Source: Candidatus Gastranaerophilales bacterium (lineage in GTDB: Bacteria; Cyanobacteriota; Vampirovibrionia; Gastranaerophilales; Gastranaerophilaceae). From it: DNA of 44,516 nt. Location of the stretch: the NCBI GenBank assembly GCA_023662705.1, contig JAMPIM010000012.1:1-44516 (forward strand), written 5' to 3'. This document shows, one piece after another, positions 32,868-41,244 of this stretch. The first letter of the stretch is position 1. Each line of letters starts with the position of its first letter. The position numbers and the translations under genes were made by a program. The notes beneath the pieces were generated by a model, which saw only the letters and a program-made list of their open reading frames with translations, did no database searches and was not told the origin of the DNA.

Positions 32868-34033
32868 CAAAACCGCTTTCTGAAATAGTTGAAAATATTA
32901 AACCATCGGGAATTCGTAAGTTCTTTGATATTGTAAGCGAAATGAAGGATGCGATTTCACTCGGAGTTGGCGAACCAGATTTTGATACTCCTTGGCATAT
33001 TCGTGATGAAGGTATTTATGCGCTGGAAAGAGGAAAAACTTTTTATACCTCAAATTCAGGGCTGAAAGAACTTAGAGAAGAAATCTGTAATTACCAGAAA
33101 CGTCATCAGGGAATAGAATACAATCCCTTAAAAGAAGTTATTGTAACGGTTGGAGGTTCGGAAGCTATTGATATCGGACTCAGAGCATTGATTAATGCCG
33201 GTGACGAGGTTATTATTCCGCAGCCATGTTATGTTTCTTATGAACCTTGTGCTGTTTTAGCGGGTGCTAAACCTGTTATTATTAATCTTAAAGCAGAGAA
33301 TGAATTCCGTTTGACTCCTGAAGAGTTGGAATCTGCAATAACAGATAAAACGAAAGTGCTAATTCTTGCGTATCCGAATAATCCGACGGGTGCAGTTATG
33401 GAACGCGAAGATTTGGAAAAAATTGCAAAAATTATTATTGAAAAAGATTTGTATGTTATTTCTGATGAAATCTATAGTGCTTTAACTTATAAGGGAGAAC
33501 ATGTTTCTATTGCCTCTTTGGACGGCATGAAAGAGAGAACAATTCTTATTAACGGTTTTTCAAAGGCTTATGCTATGACAGGCTGGCGCTTGGGCTATGC
33601 TTGCGCACCAGAAAACATTATTAAACAAATGACTAAAATTCATCAGTTTGCAATAATGTGTGCGCCAACAACAAGCCAGTACGCTGCTGTTGAAGCTTTA
33701 AAGCATGGCGACGATGATGTTAAAGCAATGTGTGAAGCTTACAATCAACGCAGACGATTTTTGCTCAACGCGTTTAAAGAAATGAATCTCGAGTGTTTTG
33801 AACCTTATGGAGCGTTCTATGTATTTCCTTGTATAAAAGAATTCGGTATGACATCAGAAGAGTTTGCAACACGATTTCTGGAAGAAGAAAAAGTTGCAGC
33901 GGTTCCGGGCACTGCATTTGGAGACAGCGGTGAAGGATTCTTAAGAATATCTTATGCTTATTCTCTGGAAAACCTTAAAATTGCGATGGAAAGACTTAAG
34001 AGCTTTATCGAAAGATTAAGAAATGTAAATTAA
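32864..34033 (+). CDS. Pyridoxal-phosphate aminotransferase, class I/II (fold type I)
   Basis: The 389-residue enzyme fits the Asp/aromatic aminotransferase subgroup. It has LGVGEPDFDTPWHI (35-48), YTSNSGLKELREEI, the PLP-contacting Asn and Asp in YPNNPTG (near 169) and VISDEIYSALTY, and the Schiff-base Lys in INGFSKAYAMTGWRLGY. Residue 361 onward (GFLRISYAYSLENLKIAMERL) carries the conserved Arg that binds the substrate carboxylate. Substrates may be aspartate, aromatic or branched amino acids; the family is not specific enough to choose. It is translated from an ATGA overlap with the Lrp-type regulator. Confidence 0.9.
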   Translation: MTKPLSEIVENIKPSGIRKFFDIVSEMKDAISLGVGEPDFDTPWHIRDEGIYALERGKTFYTSNSGLKELREEICNYQKRHQGIEYNPLKEVIVTVGGSEAIDIGLRALINAGDEVIIPQPCYVSYEPCAVLAGAKPVIINLKAENEFRLTPEELESAITDKTKVLILAYPNNPTGAVMEREDLEKIAKIIIEKDLYVISDEIYSALTYKGEHVSIASLDGMKERTILINGFSKAYAMTGWRLGYACAPENIIKQMTKIHQFAIMCAPTTSQYAAVEALKHGDDDVKAMCEAYNQRRRFLLNAFKEMNLECFEPYGAFYVFPCIKEFGMTSEEFATRFLEEEKVAAVPGTAFGDSGEGFLRISYAYSLENLKIAMERLKSFIERLRNVN

Positions 34034-34071
34034 AATTAAAGTTTTTGATGTGATATGCCGTTATTTCCAAT

Positions 34072-35691
34072 ATGGGAATCTATCGCGGTCCGCATGAAAA
34101 TTTTATTAAAATGTTTTCGTACTTTAACCAAAATAATGAGGTTAAAGATATTTCAGTGCATTATGGGCAGAACTGGTCAGACCTGAATACGGATAATGCA
34201 GCTTTGAATTCTATTTTTGAGGCTGTTGATGATGGTGATGGTGTTGTTCAGGCAGAAGAATTGAACAAACTTAATAAAATATTTGCTTATATTGATAACT
34301 TGGTTAAGAAAACTAAAAATAACGGTGTTTTAGAACAAAATGAACTGGAAAAATTTCAATCAAATCTAAAAAAGGGAAAGATTGATATTGATAACCTTCC
34401 GGATTCTGAACCGGAAACTACTAATTGGTCGGAAGGTTTGGATAGAAATATAACTGCAATTAAGTTATCTGGCAGTTCAACAGCTGTTTTTTTGCCGCAA
34501 TTAAAAGAAGAGTTGAGAGAAATTGCTGCGGAGCAAGGATTTACGGTTGAAGAAATTGAAAGCGGAAATGATCCTTGGGTTGAAGATTCCAGTATTAGAA
34601 GAGCTGATGGGAAGCAATATGTTCAATATTATTGTGATAAAAACGTGTCATTTGATAAAGTTGATAAGTTAAGTATTGATAACAGAAGTGTTGTTGGTGG
34701 TCAAGGGCGCGTATATAATCAGGGTAATGCTTTTGACCTTGATATTGATAATAATAACAGATACTATGGTTCCAGTTATCTGGAAGGCGGTAATGTTCTA
34801 AATACCTGTTTAGCAGATGGAACTCCTGCTGCAGTTGTAGGTGAAAGTTCAATTGCTTATACATTAAAGGTAATGGGGCTTGAGAATACGGAAGAAAATG
34901 TTGAGATTGCCAAGCAGCAAATTGCTTCTGATTTAGGGTTAAAAGTTGAGAATGTAACCTTCATTCCCCAATATGATTTTCATATTGATATGACTTATCG
35001 CCCGCTTCATAACGGAGAATTTGCAGTGCCTGATTATGAAGAGTCTATAAGGTTATTAAAGGAGACTTCAATACCTTCTTTGGATATTGATTATAAAGAT
35101 GTTAAAAGCAGATTATATGATCTTTTGGACAAGGTAAGCGATAATGCAGAAGATATCATGGGAAGAAGCTATACTGTTGATTCGGTTAAAGATATATTAG
35201 AGGATACCCCTGTTACACTGCGTTTTATGGTATCGAAAGTTGTTGATACTTATAATGAGGCTCCTGAAAAATTAGAAGGACTTGTTTCTGATGAAACTAT
35301 GCAAATGTTTATTCTCTTTTCACAAAGCAGTGTGAGAATGAAAGAGGGATTCTCCAGTGATAAAGAGATTTTGATTAAGGAACTCGAAGAACTTTGTGAG
35401 TCTTCAAAATCTGCTCGAACTCTTGCAGAAGAAGCTTTAACGGCAGGCGGGTATAAAGTAGTTAAAATTCCTGCTTTTACAGGAACTAATAACTTTATGA
35501 ACGGTGTTGCCGGAACATCTGCAAAAACAGGTGATTCTTTCTATATTACCAATAAACCTACGACTCCTGAGCTGGAAGGTATCATTACCGAATATTTTCA
35601 GCAAGCAGGAGTTGATAAAGTGTATTTCGTATCTACTACAGATGCTCTAAGGAGCAAAGGCGGAATCGACTGCCTTACTCAGGAAGAGTAA
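34072..35691 (+). CDS. Guanidino-modifying (PAD/agmatine deiminase-like) protein with EF-hand-like N-terminus
   Basis: I do not know this 539-residue architecture, but its motifs are clear. Residues 48-95 hold two EF-hand-like loops (VDDGDGVVQAEEL, NNGVLEQNEL); the first lacks the usual Asp at position 1. Residues about 125-539 match the guanidino-modifying superfamily in order: NDPWVEDSS with Asp172 (as in the WxxD of peptidyl-arginine deiminase), EGGN with Glu238, HID (His304, Asp306), and the terminal GGIDCLTQ with Cys534, the usual nucleophile position. Agmatine deiminases and bacterial PADs share this plan. A helical insert of about 150 residues lies between the His and Cys. No signal peptide is seen; the ATG at 34072 has only a weak ribosome binding site. 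It may citrullinate or hydrolyse arginine-like substrates. Confidence 0.72.
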   Translation: MGIYRGPHENFIKMFSYFNQNNEVKDISVHYGQNWSDLNTDNAALNSIFEAVDDGDGVVQAEELNKLNKIFAYIDNLVKKTKNNGVLEQNELEKFQSNLKKGKIDIDNLPDSEPETTNWSEGLDRNITAIKLSGSSTAVFLPQLKEELREIAAEQGFTVEEIESGNDPWVEDSSIRRADGKQYVQYYCDKNVSFDKVDKLSIDNRSVVGGQGRVYNQGNAFDLDIDNNNRYYGSSYLEGGNVLNTCLADGTPAAVVGESSIAYTLKVMGLENTEENVEIAKQQIASDLGLKVENVTFIPQYDFHIDMTYRPLHNGEFAVPDYEESIRLLKETSIPSLDIDYKDVKSRLYDLLDKVSDNAEDIMGRSYTVDSVKDILEDTPVTLRFMVSKVVDTYNEAPEKLEGLVSDETMQMFILFSQSSVRMKEGFSSDKEILIKELEELCESSKSARTLAEEALTAGGYKVVKIPAFTGTNNFMNGVAGTSAKTGDSFYITNKPTTPELEGIITEYFQQAGVDKVYFVSTTDALRSKGGIDCLTQEE

Positions 35692-35692
35692 T

Positions 35693-36694
35693 CTATAGAT
35701 TTGAAATTATACTTTCAGTAAATCTGCTGCAAGTTGATGTTCCGCCTAAATCGGCTGTTTTAATACCTGTCTCAAGAGTTTTAAACAAAGCGTTTTTAAT
35801 TCTTTCACCGGCTTTTGTTTCACCGATATAATTTAGCATCTCGATTGCAGACATTAACATTGCTGTCGGATTTGCTTTATCTTGTCCTGCAATATCAGGT
35901 GCTGAGCCGTGAACAGGTTCAAATACCGCATAATCTTTTCCGATGTTTGCGCCTTGCGCGATTCCTAATCCTCCGATAAGTCCTGCACAAAGGTCGGACA
36001 CAATATCTCCATATAGGTTTGGAAGTAATAAAACATCAAACTGATTAGGGTCTTGTACAAGCTGCATACAGCAGTTGTCAACCAGAATTTCTCTGAATTT
36101 TATAGCAGGGTATTTTGCTGCCACTTCTCTTGCGCATTCAAGAAATAATCCGTCAGAAAGCTTGCAAATATTGGCTTTTGTTACAACACAAACTTCTTTT
36201 CTGTTATTTTTTACCGCATAATCGAATGCAAATTCAGCGATTCGTAAAGAAGCTTTTCTTGTAATAATTTTAATGCTTTCTGCTGTATTTTCGTCGACTT
36301 GTCTTTCGATGCCTGCGTATAAGTCTTCCGTATTTTCACGTACAACTACTATATCAACTCCATCATAGCGGGTTTTAACACTAGGTAAGTTATAGCAAGG
36401 TCTTAAATTAGCATATAAATCCAAATCTTTTCTAAGCTGTACATTAACCGAGCGGAAGCCTTTTCCTATTGGGGTTGTAACAGGTGATTTGAGTGCAACA
36501 CCTGTTCTTTTTACTGATTCAATAACTCTGTCGGGAAGCGGAACTCCTTCTGTTTCAATAACATCAGCGCCTGCTGTCTGGATATCCCAATCAATATTTA
36601 CGCCTGCTGCTTCAATAATTTTTAATACAGAGTCTGTTATTTCAGGCCCGATTCCGTCACCGCGGATTAATGTAACTTGTGTCATTTTATACAT
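35693..36694 (-). CDS. NAD-dependent isocitrate dehydrogenase (isopropylmalate dehydrogenase family)
   Basis: The 333-residue protein is a beta-decarboxylating dehydrogenase: IRGDGIGPEI, then SPVTTPIGKGFRSVNVQLRK, LYANLRP, RENTEDLYAGIE, LPNLYGDIVSD and EPVHGSAPDIAGQDKANPTA. The Ser-x-Asn in FRSVNVQLRK and the NTED motif fit isocitrate rather than isopropylmalate, and the NAD-type, IDH3-like form is indicated by length and motif. It would give 2-oxoglutarate for glutamate synthesis. The start may be ATG 36694 (within an 8-base overlap of the TSCPD gene) or ATG 36685, which matches the usual MTQVTLIRG N-terminus; the GGGAG upstream is poorly spaced for both. It ends one base from the convergent deiminase-like gene. 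Confidence 0.88.
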   Translation of the reverse strand: MYKMTQVTLIRGDGIGPEITDSVLKIIEAAGVNIDWDIQTAGADVIETEGVPLPDRVIESVKRTGVALKSPVTTPIGKGFRSVNVQLRKDLDLYANLRPCYNLPSVKTRYDGVDIVVVRENTEDLYAGIERQVDENTAESIKIITRKASLRIAEFAFDYAVKNNRKEVCVVTKANICKLSDGLFLECAREVAAKYPAIKFREILVDNCCMQLVQDPNQFDVLLLPNLYGDIVSDLCAGLIGGLGIAQGANIGKDYAVFEPVHGSAPDIAGQDKANPTAMLMSAIEMLNYIGETKAGERIKNALFKTLETGIKTADLGGTSTCSRFTESIISNL

Positions 36695-36989
36695 TTACTC
36701 CCTGTTTTGCATCAATATAAGCTCTCAATCCTATTGTCATCTGGTCAGGACAGCTGGTAGGACGTTTTCCGCAAGGAATTCCCTGTAGTTTCGGAATAAC
36801 ATCATTAATATTCATTCCTCTTACTAACATTCCTATTCCGCTTAGATTGCCTGCACATCCGCCTACGAATTCAACATCTTCAATAATATTATCTTTAATT
36901 CTGAACTGCATCATTTTGCTGCAAACACCTTTTGGCTGATATTGAACAATATCAACACCATTAACACTTTTTATAACGACATCACTCAT
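36687..36989 (-). CDS. TSCPD-domain protein
   Basis: This 100-residue protein matches the small stand-alone TSCPD family (TIGR03905 type), recognised by GGCAGNLSGIGMLVRGM near residues 43-59 and the name-giving CGKRPTSCPDQ near residues 73-83. The domain also occurs at the C-terminus of class II ribonucleotide reductases (NrdJ), where its cysteines are thought to handle thiols or metal. Function of the free form is unknown. The stop codon overlaps the first codons of the isocitrate dehydrogenase, so both are co-translated. Confidence 0.85.
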   Translation of the reverse strand: MSDVVIKSVNGVDIVQYQPKGVCSKMMQFRIKDNIIEDVEFVGGCAGNLSGIGMLVRGMNINDVIPKLQGIPCGKRPTSCPDQMTIGLRAYIDAKQGVNV

Positions 36990-37047
36990 TTAATAAACTC
37001 CTCCTGTATTAAAAATATTATAACACACGGAGGATATTTATATCAAA

Positions 37048-37617
37048 TTATTCACCAAGATTATATGTGCGATAAATGTTTGCGTATAAATCAGCCGCAG
37101 CTGCAGCTCTGCTTTTTTGAGAATATTCTAAAATAGCATTAAGCCCTTTTGGAGTAATTACACCATCAGCTTTAATCGGGTCGGTTGTGTCCTTGCTTAA
37201 TAAATCCGTAGCTACGATATTAGCTGCGTATTCCGAGGTATCAATTTTCCCGTCTTTGTTGACATCTAGTGGTTCTGCTGTCATTGATTCATCAATAACA
37301 AATCTGTCTTCAAACTCTTCAACTGTCAATTCATCAGCACCCATTTCTTCTCTGGCAGTGGCTAAAAGAGCTTTTTTATCAAATGTGCCTTCCGGCATGT
37401 AGCGATATTCATATTCTAATGGCGGCAAGGAGCTTAAATATGCGTCATTTTCGTCCGCAAATTTTTCTAATGCTTCAATATTATTTGCATCAGCCTCTTC
37501 TGTCGGGCTAAAATCAAGAATCGGTGCAGTACTGTGTTTGTCATTAACTAATGGAGCTTCTAAGTATTGCATATAGCTATCGTAATTTCCGTTTGAACCG
37601 TTGATTTGAAAAGTCAT
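37048..37617 (-). CDS. EF-hand-containing protein of unknown function
   Basis: A 189-residue acidic protein without signal peptide. Residues 118-129 (DVNKDGKIDTSE) form a textbook calcium-binding EF-hand loop with Asp, Asn, Asp, Gly and Glu in place. A second loop around 146-157 (DPIKADGVITPK) is degenerate. The C-terminus is helical with an Ala-rich stretch. The N-terminal 80 residues are polar, with no recognised fold. EF-hand proteins are also represented by the deiminase-like protein at 34072, suggesting calcium sensing or cell-surface dockerin-like contacts. It is probably monocistronic. Confidence 0.75.
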   Translation of the reverse strand: MTFQINGSNGNYDSYMQYLEAPLVNDKHSTAPILDFSPTEEADANNIEALEKFADENDAYLSSLPPLEYEYRYMPEGTFDKKALLATAREEMGADELTVEEFEDRFVIDESMTAEPLDVNKDGKIDTSEYAANIVATDLLSKDTTDPIKADGVITPKGLNAILEYSQKSRAAAAADLYANIYRTYNLGE

Positions 37618-37686
37618 AATTCCACTACCTCACACTACATTGATATTATAATAAAAACCTGTAGTGAAAAAATATTGCTAAACTCC

Positions 37687-37716
37687 TTTACAAAAGTTAA
37701 TCGTTAGACTTATAAT
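37687..37716 (+). promoter_or_regulatory. Promoter of mlaE, predicting a leaderless mRNA
   Basis: TTTACA (37687-37692) and TATAAT (37711-37716) are 18 bases apart. The first mRNA base should fall at about 37723, next to the ATG at 37724, and no ribosome binding site is present. Confidence 0.55.
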
Positions 37717-37723
37717 AGTACTC

Positions 37724-38455
37724 ATGATTAACTTTTTAGGTAAATGTATGCAAAACCTGTTCCTGAGCGTAAAATATACGTTATCAGGACGTTCAAGGTT
37801 TTCTGCCGTTATAGCGCAGGCTGCTGCAATAAGTTACGATTCATTGATTATTTCTCTTGTTATAGTTTTTGTATCAGCTGCTGTTATTGCCATACAGGTA
37901 TCGAAACAGTTTTTGATGACAGGCGCAGAAGCCTATGTGGGAGGCTCAATTGCTGTTGTTATGATTAGAGAAATTGCACCCGGATTTGTTGCTCTGGCTA
38001 TTGGAGCGCGTGCCGGAACGGCAATTTCAGCAGAAATTGCAAATATGAAAGTAACTTCTCAAGTTGATGCAATTAAAACCTTGAAAGTTGACCCTGTCGG
38101 CTATTATTTTTCACCAAGGATTATAGCTGCGGCTATTACTGTTCCTATGGTGGTTTTAATAGCAGAAGCTGTTGGAATCTTTGGCGGACTTATTGTTTCG
38201 CATCATACAATCGGTTTGCATCCTGCAAGATACATTAACTCCGTATGGCTTTGGTTAAGTACAAAAGATATTTATATAAGCCTATTAAAAGCATTTGTTT
38301 TTGGTATTCTCATCTCGTTAGTATGTGCAACTCAGGGGTATGAAACAACAGGCGGAGCAAAGGATGTCGGGGTTTCTACAACTAAGGCGGCAGTATTATC
38401 AACAGTGTATATGTTAATGGCGGATTTCGTTATTAATATTATCTTTTACCTGTAA
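37724..38455 (+). CDS. mlaE: MlaE-family ABC transporter permease
   Basis: The 243-residue protein is an MlaE/YrbE permease, the inner-membrane part of an MCE phospholipid transport system. It has the expected five or so membrane segments and the family core: AVVMIREIAPGFVALAIGARAGTAISAEIANMKVTSQVDAIKTL (residues about 77-120), then DPVGYYFSPRIIAAAITVPMV and the ending TTKAAVLSTVYMLMADFVINI. Its usual partners MlaF (ATPase) and MlaD (MCE) are not beside it, so they must be elsewhere. An internal ATG at 37748 has a weak AGG upstream and is an alternative start. Downstream the sigma factor begins about 45 bases on. Confidence 0.92.
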   Translation: MINFLGKCMQNLFLSVKYTLSGRSRFSAVIAQAAAISYDSLIISLVIVFVSAAVIAIQVSKQFLMTGAEAYVGGSIAVVMIREIAPGFVALAIGARAGTAISAEIANMKVTSQVDAIKTLKVDPVGYYFSPRIIAAAITVPMVVLIAEAVGIFGGLIVSHHTIGLHPARYINSVWLWLSTKDIYISLLKAFVFGILISLVCATQGYETTGGAKDVGVSTTKAAVLSTVYMLMADFVINIIFYL

Positions 38456-38500
38456 GAAGCTTTATTTTTATGCTATTATACTCTTAAGAGGAATTTAGAG

Positions 38501-39331
38501 TTGCCAAAGACAATGCCTAATAATGAAGTTTATGCGAAGATTTCGGAGTGGCTTGATGTTTACCACTCTATTGATGATGCGCAGCATAAGTTAGAGCTGC
38601 GAACTAAAATCGTTTCTCACATGATTCCTGTGGTAAGACATATTGCTAAAACCATTGCAAGGCGTTCTTATGACCCTGTTGATGATATGATTCAGGCAGG
38701 TTTTATAGGTTTATTAAAAGCTATAGAACGATATTCAAAAGAAAAAAATGATAATTTCAGAGTTTATGCAGGTTACTTTATTATCGGAGAGATGAAACAT
38801 TTTCTGCGTGATAAACTCAATATGATAAGAGTTCCGGCTCATGTTCAGGAACTTGTTGTCCGTATAAATAATTTTACAAGAAATCTTTCTCAGGAAGAGG
38901 TTTTTGAGCTGACAAGCGAAGATGTTGCGTCTGCATTAGATGTTCCTGTAAGAAAAGTAGACTTTGCTCTTCAAATGGACAGACGTAAGTCTACAGTTTC
39001 TCTTGAAGAAGTATTTTCTCCGTCCGATAACAGTCTGGGGTATGAAGAATTATTGGCGGATGATAGTTTTGAGCGTGATTCCGAGTATGCTGATATCAAG
39101 ATTATATTTGATGAGGTCGTAAATAAACTTCCTCCGGAAGAGCGTGTTCTCATTGATATGTATTATAAACAGGATATGAGCCAAAAAGAGATAGCGGATG
39201 CATTACAATTGTCTCAAATGGGCGTTTCCCGAAGAATGAAAAATGTTTTCAGTTTGATTAATGATTTTGTAATGGAAAACTCCGAGTTCCGTGATAGAGT
39301 AAGACTTTTGAATAAACAAGGGGAATTCTGA
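38501..39331 (+). CDS. Group-3 RNA polymerase sigma factor (SigF/SigB/FliA-like)
   Basis: The 276-residue protein has the group-3 sigma plan: region 2 (VSHMIPVVRHIAKTIARR, DDMIQAGFIGLLKAIERYSKE, FRVYAGYFIIGEMKHFLRD), region 3 (IRVPAHVQELVVRINNF) and region 4 (LPPEERVLIDMYYKQDMSQKEIADAL, QMGVSRRMKNVFSLI). In cyanobacteria and relatives such factors control motility or pili and stress. AAGAGGA lies nine bases before TTG 38501; the next ATG, 12 bases on, is too far, so I accept the TTG. Its stop overlaps the pilD ATG (TGATG), which places it next to pilus biogenesis. It may read the flagellar or pilus genes of this cell. Confidence 0.88.
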   Translation: MPKTMPNNEVYAKISEWLDVYHSIDDAQHKLELRTKIVSHMIPVVRHIAKTIARRSYDPVDDMIQAGFIGLLKAIERYSKEKNDNFRVYAGYFIIGEMKHFLRDKLNMIRVPAHVQELVVRINNFTRNLSQEEVFELTSEDVASALDVPVRKVDFALQMDRRKSTVSLEEVFSPSDNSLGYEELLADDSFERDSEYADIKIIFDEVVNKLPPEERVLIDMYYKQDMSQKEIADALQLSQMGVSRRMKNVFSLINDFVMENSEFRDRVRLLNKQGEF

Positions 39332-40212
39332 TGGATTCATTATTGAACTGTTATTTTATATTTTGGGTTTGTATTTTTGGATTATGTCTGGGCAGTTTCT
39401 TTAATGTGGTTATTTTACGCTCTTTAAGCGGAGAAAGCATTGTTTTCCCTGCTTCAAAATGCCCAACTTGCGGTAATAAACTAAAACCCTGGCATAATAT
39501 TCCTGTGCTGTCTTATCTCTTTTTAAGGGGTAAATGCGCATTTTGTAAGGAGAAAATCAGTATTCAGTATCCTATAATCGAACTTACTACAATGGGTTTG
39601 TATTTGTGGTGTTATCTGGCCTTTGGTTTAATCCTTAAAGCACTTTTTGCAATTGTAATCGTTTCCTGTCTTTTAATTATGACAGTAACTGACTTAAAAG
39701 AAAAACTTGTTGACTGTAATATTGCAATCGGGCTAGGAGTCATCGGGCTTGCATATAATCATAATTGGGATTCGGTTCTTGGTGTTATTGCGGCAGTTAT
39801 TCTATTTGAATTAATTGCTCGTCTTGGTTACTTGTTCACAAAAGATAGAGCATTTGGAGAAGCCGATACTTATGTAGCGGGTGCTTTGGGTGCTTGTTTC
39901 GGCTTATCAGGGTTATGGATGGTTCTTTTATATACGCTGGCTGCATCAATGCTATTTACTGTTCCTGTCTTTTTGTATAATCAATTCAAAAACGGACATA
40001 AGGCAGTTTGTATTCTTTCTGTTTTATTCACAGTTTCGGTTTTGGTTTTTAAATTTGGCTGGGAAAACTATTATACATTAGCACTTGTCGGATTAAGCGG
40101 TTTAGCTCTTTCTGTAATGATATTAAAAGGTTTAAGAAAAGATCCTTGTCCTTTGTATTTACCTCTTGTTCCTGCATTTACATTAGGAGCTTTGTATTTT
40201 TTATTCTTTTAA
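39331..40212 (+). CDS. pilD: Prepilin peptidase / N-methyltransferase
   Basis: PilD cleaves class III signal peptides and methylates the new N-terminus. The 293-residue protein has the N-terminal methyltransferase-type domain (GSFFNVVILR), the four zinc cysteines Cys44, Cys47, Cys69 and Cys72 (CPTC, CAFC), and an A24 aspartyl protease core with Asp121 (VTDLKEKLVD) and Asp179. The second motif reads FGEADTY rather than the common GxGD, with Ala for Gly just before the Asp. About eight membrane segments complete it. It is translated from a TGATG overlap with the group-3 sigma gene and would process the prepilin at 22562. Confidence 0.93.
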   Translation: MDSLLNCYFIFWVCIFGLCLGSFFNVVILRSLSGESIVFPASKCPTCGNKLKPWHNIPVLSYLFLRGKCAFCKEKISIQYPIIELTTMGLYLWCYLAFGLILKALFAIVIVSCLLIMTVTDLKEKLVDCNIAIGLGVIGLAYNHNWDSVLGVIAAVILFELIARLGYLFTKDRAFGEADTYVAGALGACFGLSGLWMVLLYTLAASMLFTVPVFLYNQFKNGHKAVCILSVLFTVSVLVFKFGWENYYTLALVGLSGLALSVMILKGLRKDPCPLYLPLVPAFTLGALYFLFF

Positions 40213-40226
40213 GTTAGAATTCAGGT

Positions 40227-40619
40227 ATGTTAAACAGTGTATCGTATCCGAATCAAACAAGAAATTATTGTGTTTTTGATGAATCAAGGCTTAAAACTAA
40301 CCTTGATGAAATAAAGACCTCTCTTGAAAATCCTAAATCAGAAGATGAGGTTTTGGAGAATCTATATGCGCTTAATTTAATGCTCGATGAAGGAAATAAA
40401 GACGTTGCATCGCTTTATCCGACTCTATCAAAATACAACAACACAAAATCTCCGAATATCCAGACTTTCTTAGCAGGAATTTATCGGAAAACAAAAATTC
40501 CTGACGCATTTGGTCCTTTGTGCGTTATGCTGATTCAAAATGCAATCAATCCGCCAAAAGACTGTCCGTTTGACCCGAATGAGGAAATCGGCGGCGCTAT
40601 ACTTGATTATTTAGCCTAA
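40227..40619 (+). CDS. Small helical protein of unknown function
   Basis: The 130-residue product has no signal peptide or recognised domain. It is mainly helical (LDEIKTSLENPKSEDEVLENLYALNLMLDEG, about residues 27-57) with a Cys-Pro tail (KDCPFDP). It begins 15 bases after pilD and could be the third gene of that operon. Its TAA stop shares three bases with the stop codon of the convergent oxidoreductase gene, so transcription of the two must overlap. Confidence 0.65.
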   Translation: MLNSVSYPNQTRNYCVFDESRLKTNLDEIKTSLENPKSEDEVLENLYALNLMLDEGNKDVASLYPTLSKYNNTKSPNIQTFLAGIYRKTKIPDAFGPLCVMLIQNAINPPKDCPFDPNEEIGGAILDYLA

Positions 40620-41146
40620 CAGCTTTTTCCCAGCTCTAACGCTTTCATATTCAAAGGCAAGAATTGTTTTTTCTTCTCACCAAGAACTTTTTCAACACCT
40701 TTTGCAAGAAATTCCTGTTGAACAAAATCGCAAACAGATGAAAGAACCCCTAGTGATACCATATTGGTAACTTTTCCGTTTCCTAAATCATTTGCAATCT
40801 TTGTCATTGGTGCAAATACATAATTTATATCTGTTCTTGGTTTTGCTTCGGCAACAAGAGTAGAATTTGCAACAATTGTTCCGCCTGATTTAACGCGTTG
40901 AACGAATTTATCAAAAGACTGTTGATTTAACACTAAAGCAAAGTCTGTGTCCTGTTTATGTACAGAGCTGACTTCCGAATCAGATACAACAATCTCACAA
41001 TTAACTGTTCCTCCGCGCATTTCCGCACCGTAACAAGGATACCAGGTAACGTTTTTACCGCTGAGCATAAAAGCATTTGCTAAAATTGTACCTGCAAGAA
41101 GTACACCCTGTCCGCCAAAACCTGCAATTATAAAATTCTTTTCCAT
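40616..41146 (-). CDS. 2-oxoacid:ferredoxin oxidoreductase, gamma subunit (KorC/VorA type)
   Basis: The 176-residue protein is the gamma subunit of a four-subunit 2-oxoacid:ferredoxin oxidoreductase, recognised by IIAGFGGQGVLLAGTILANA (residues 5-24), YPCYGAEMRGGTVNCEIVVS and DFALVLNQQSFDKFV. It helps couple CoA and electron transfer in the complex. I take ATG 41146 as the start, since AAAGGA ends eight bases before it; earlier in-frame ATG 41155 overlaps that site. It is the last gene of the cluster, separated from beta by an intercistronic hairpin region. Confidence 0.9.
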   Translation of the reverse strand: MEKNFIIAGFGGQGVLLAGTILANAFMLSGKNVTWYPCYGAEMRGGTVNCEIVVSDSEVSSVHKQDTDFALVLNQQSFDKFVQRVKSGGTIVANSTLVAEAKPRTDINYVFAPMTKIANDLGNGKVTNMVSLGVLSSVCDFVQQEFLAKGVEKVLGEKKKQFLPLNMKALELGKSC

Positions 41147-41162
41147 TTTTTTCATCCTTTGG

Positions 41163-41223
41163 GCGGAGCACATTCCGCTATATTACTAATTTATATTATT
41201 GTTCCAAGTGCTCCATTGGAACA
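41163..41223 (-). other. Two intercistronic hairpins between the beta and gamma subunit genes
   Basis: An 8-bp stem TGTTCCAA/TTGGAACA (41200-41207 with 41216-41223) has loop GTGCTCCA. A second stem GCGGA/TCCGC (41163-41167 with 41174-41178) lies next to it; GGAGCA at 41165-41170 can pair with TGCTCC in the loop of the first, so the two could form a kissing or switching structure. Confidence 0.5.
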
Positions 41224-41244
41224 GACTACAAGTTGGTTAGCGTT

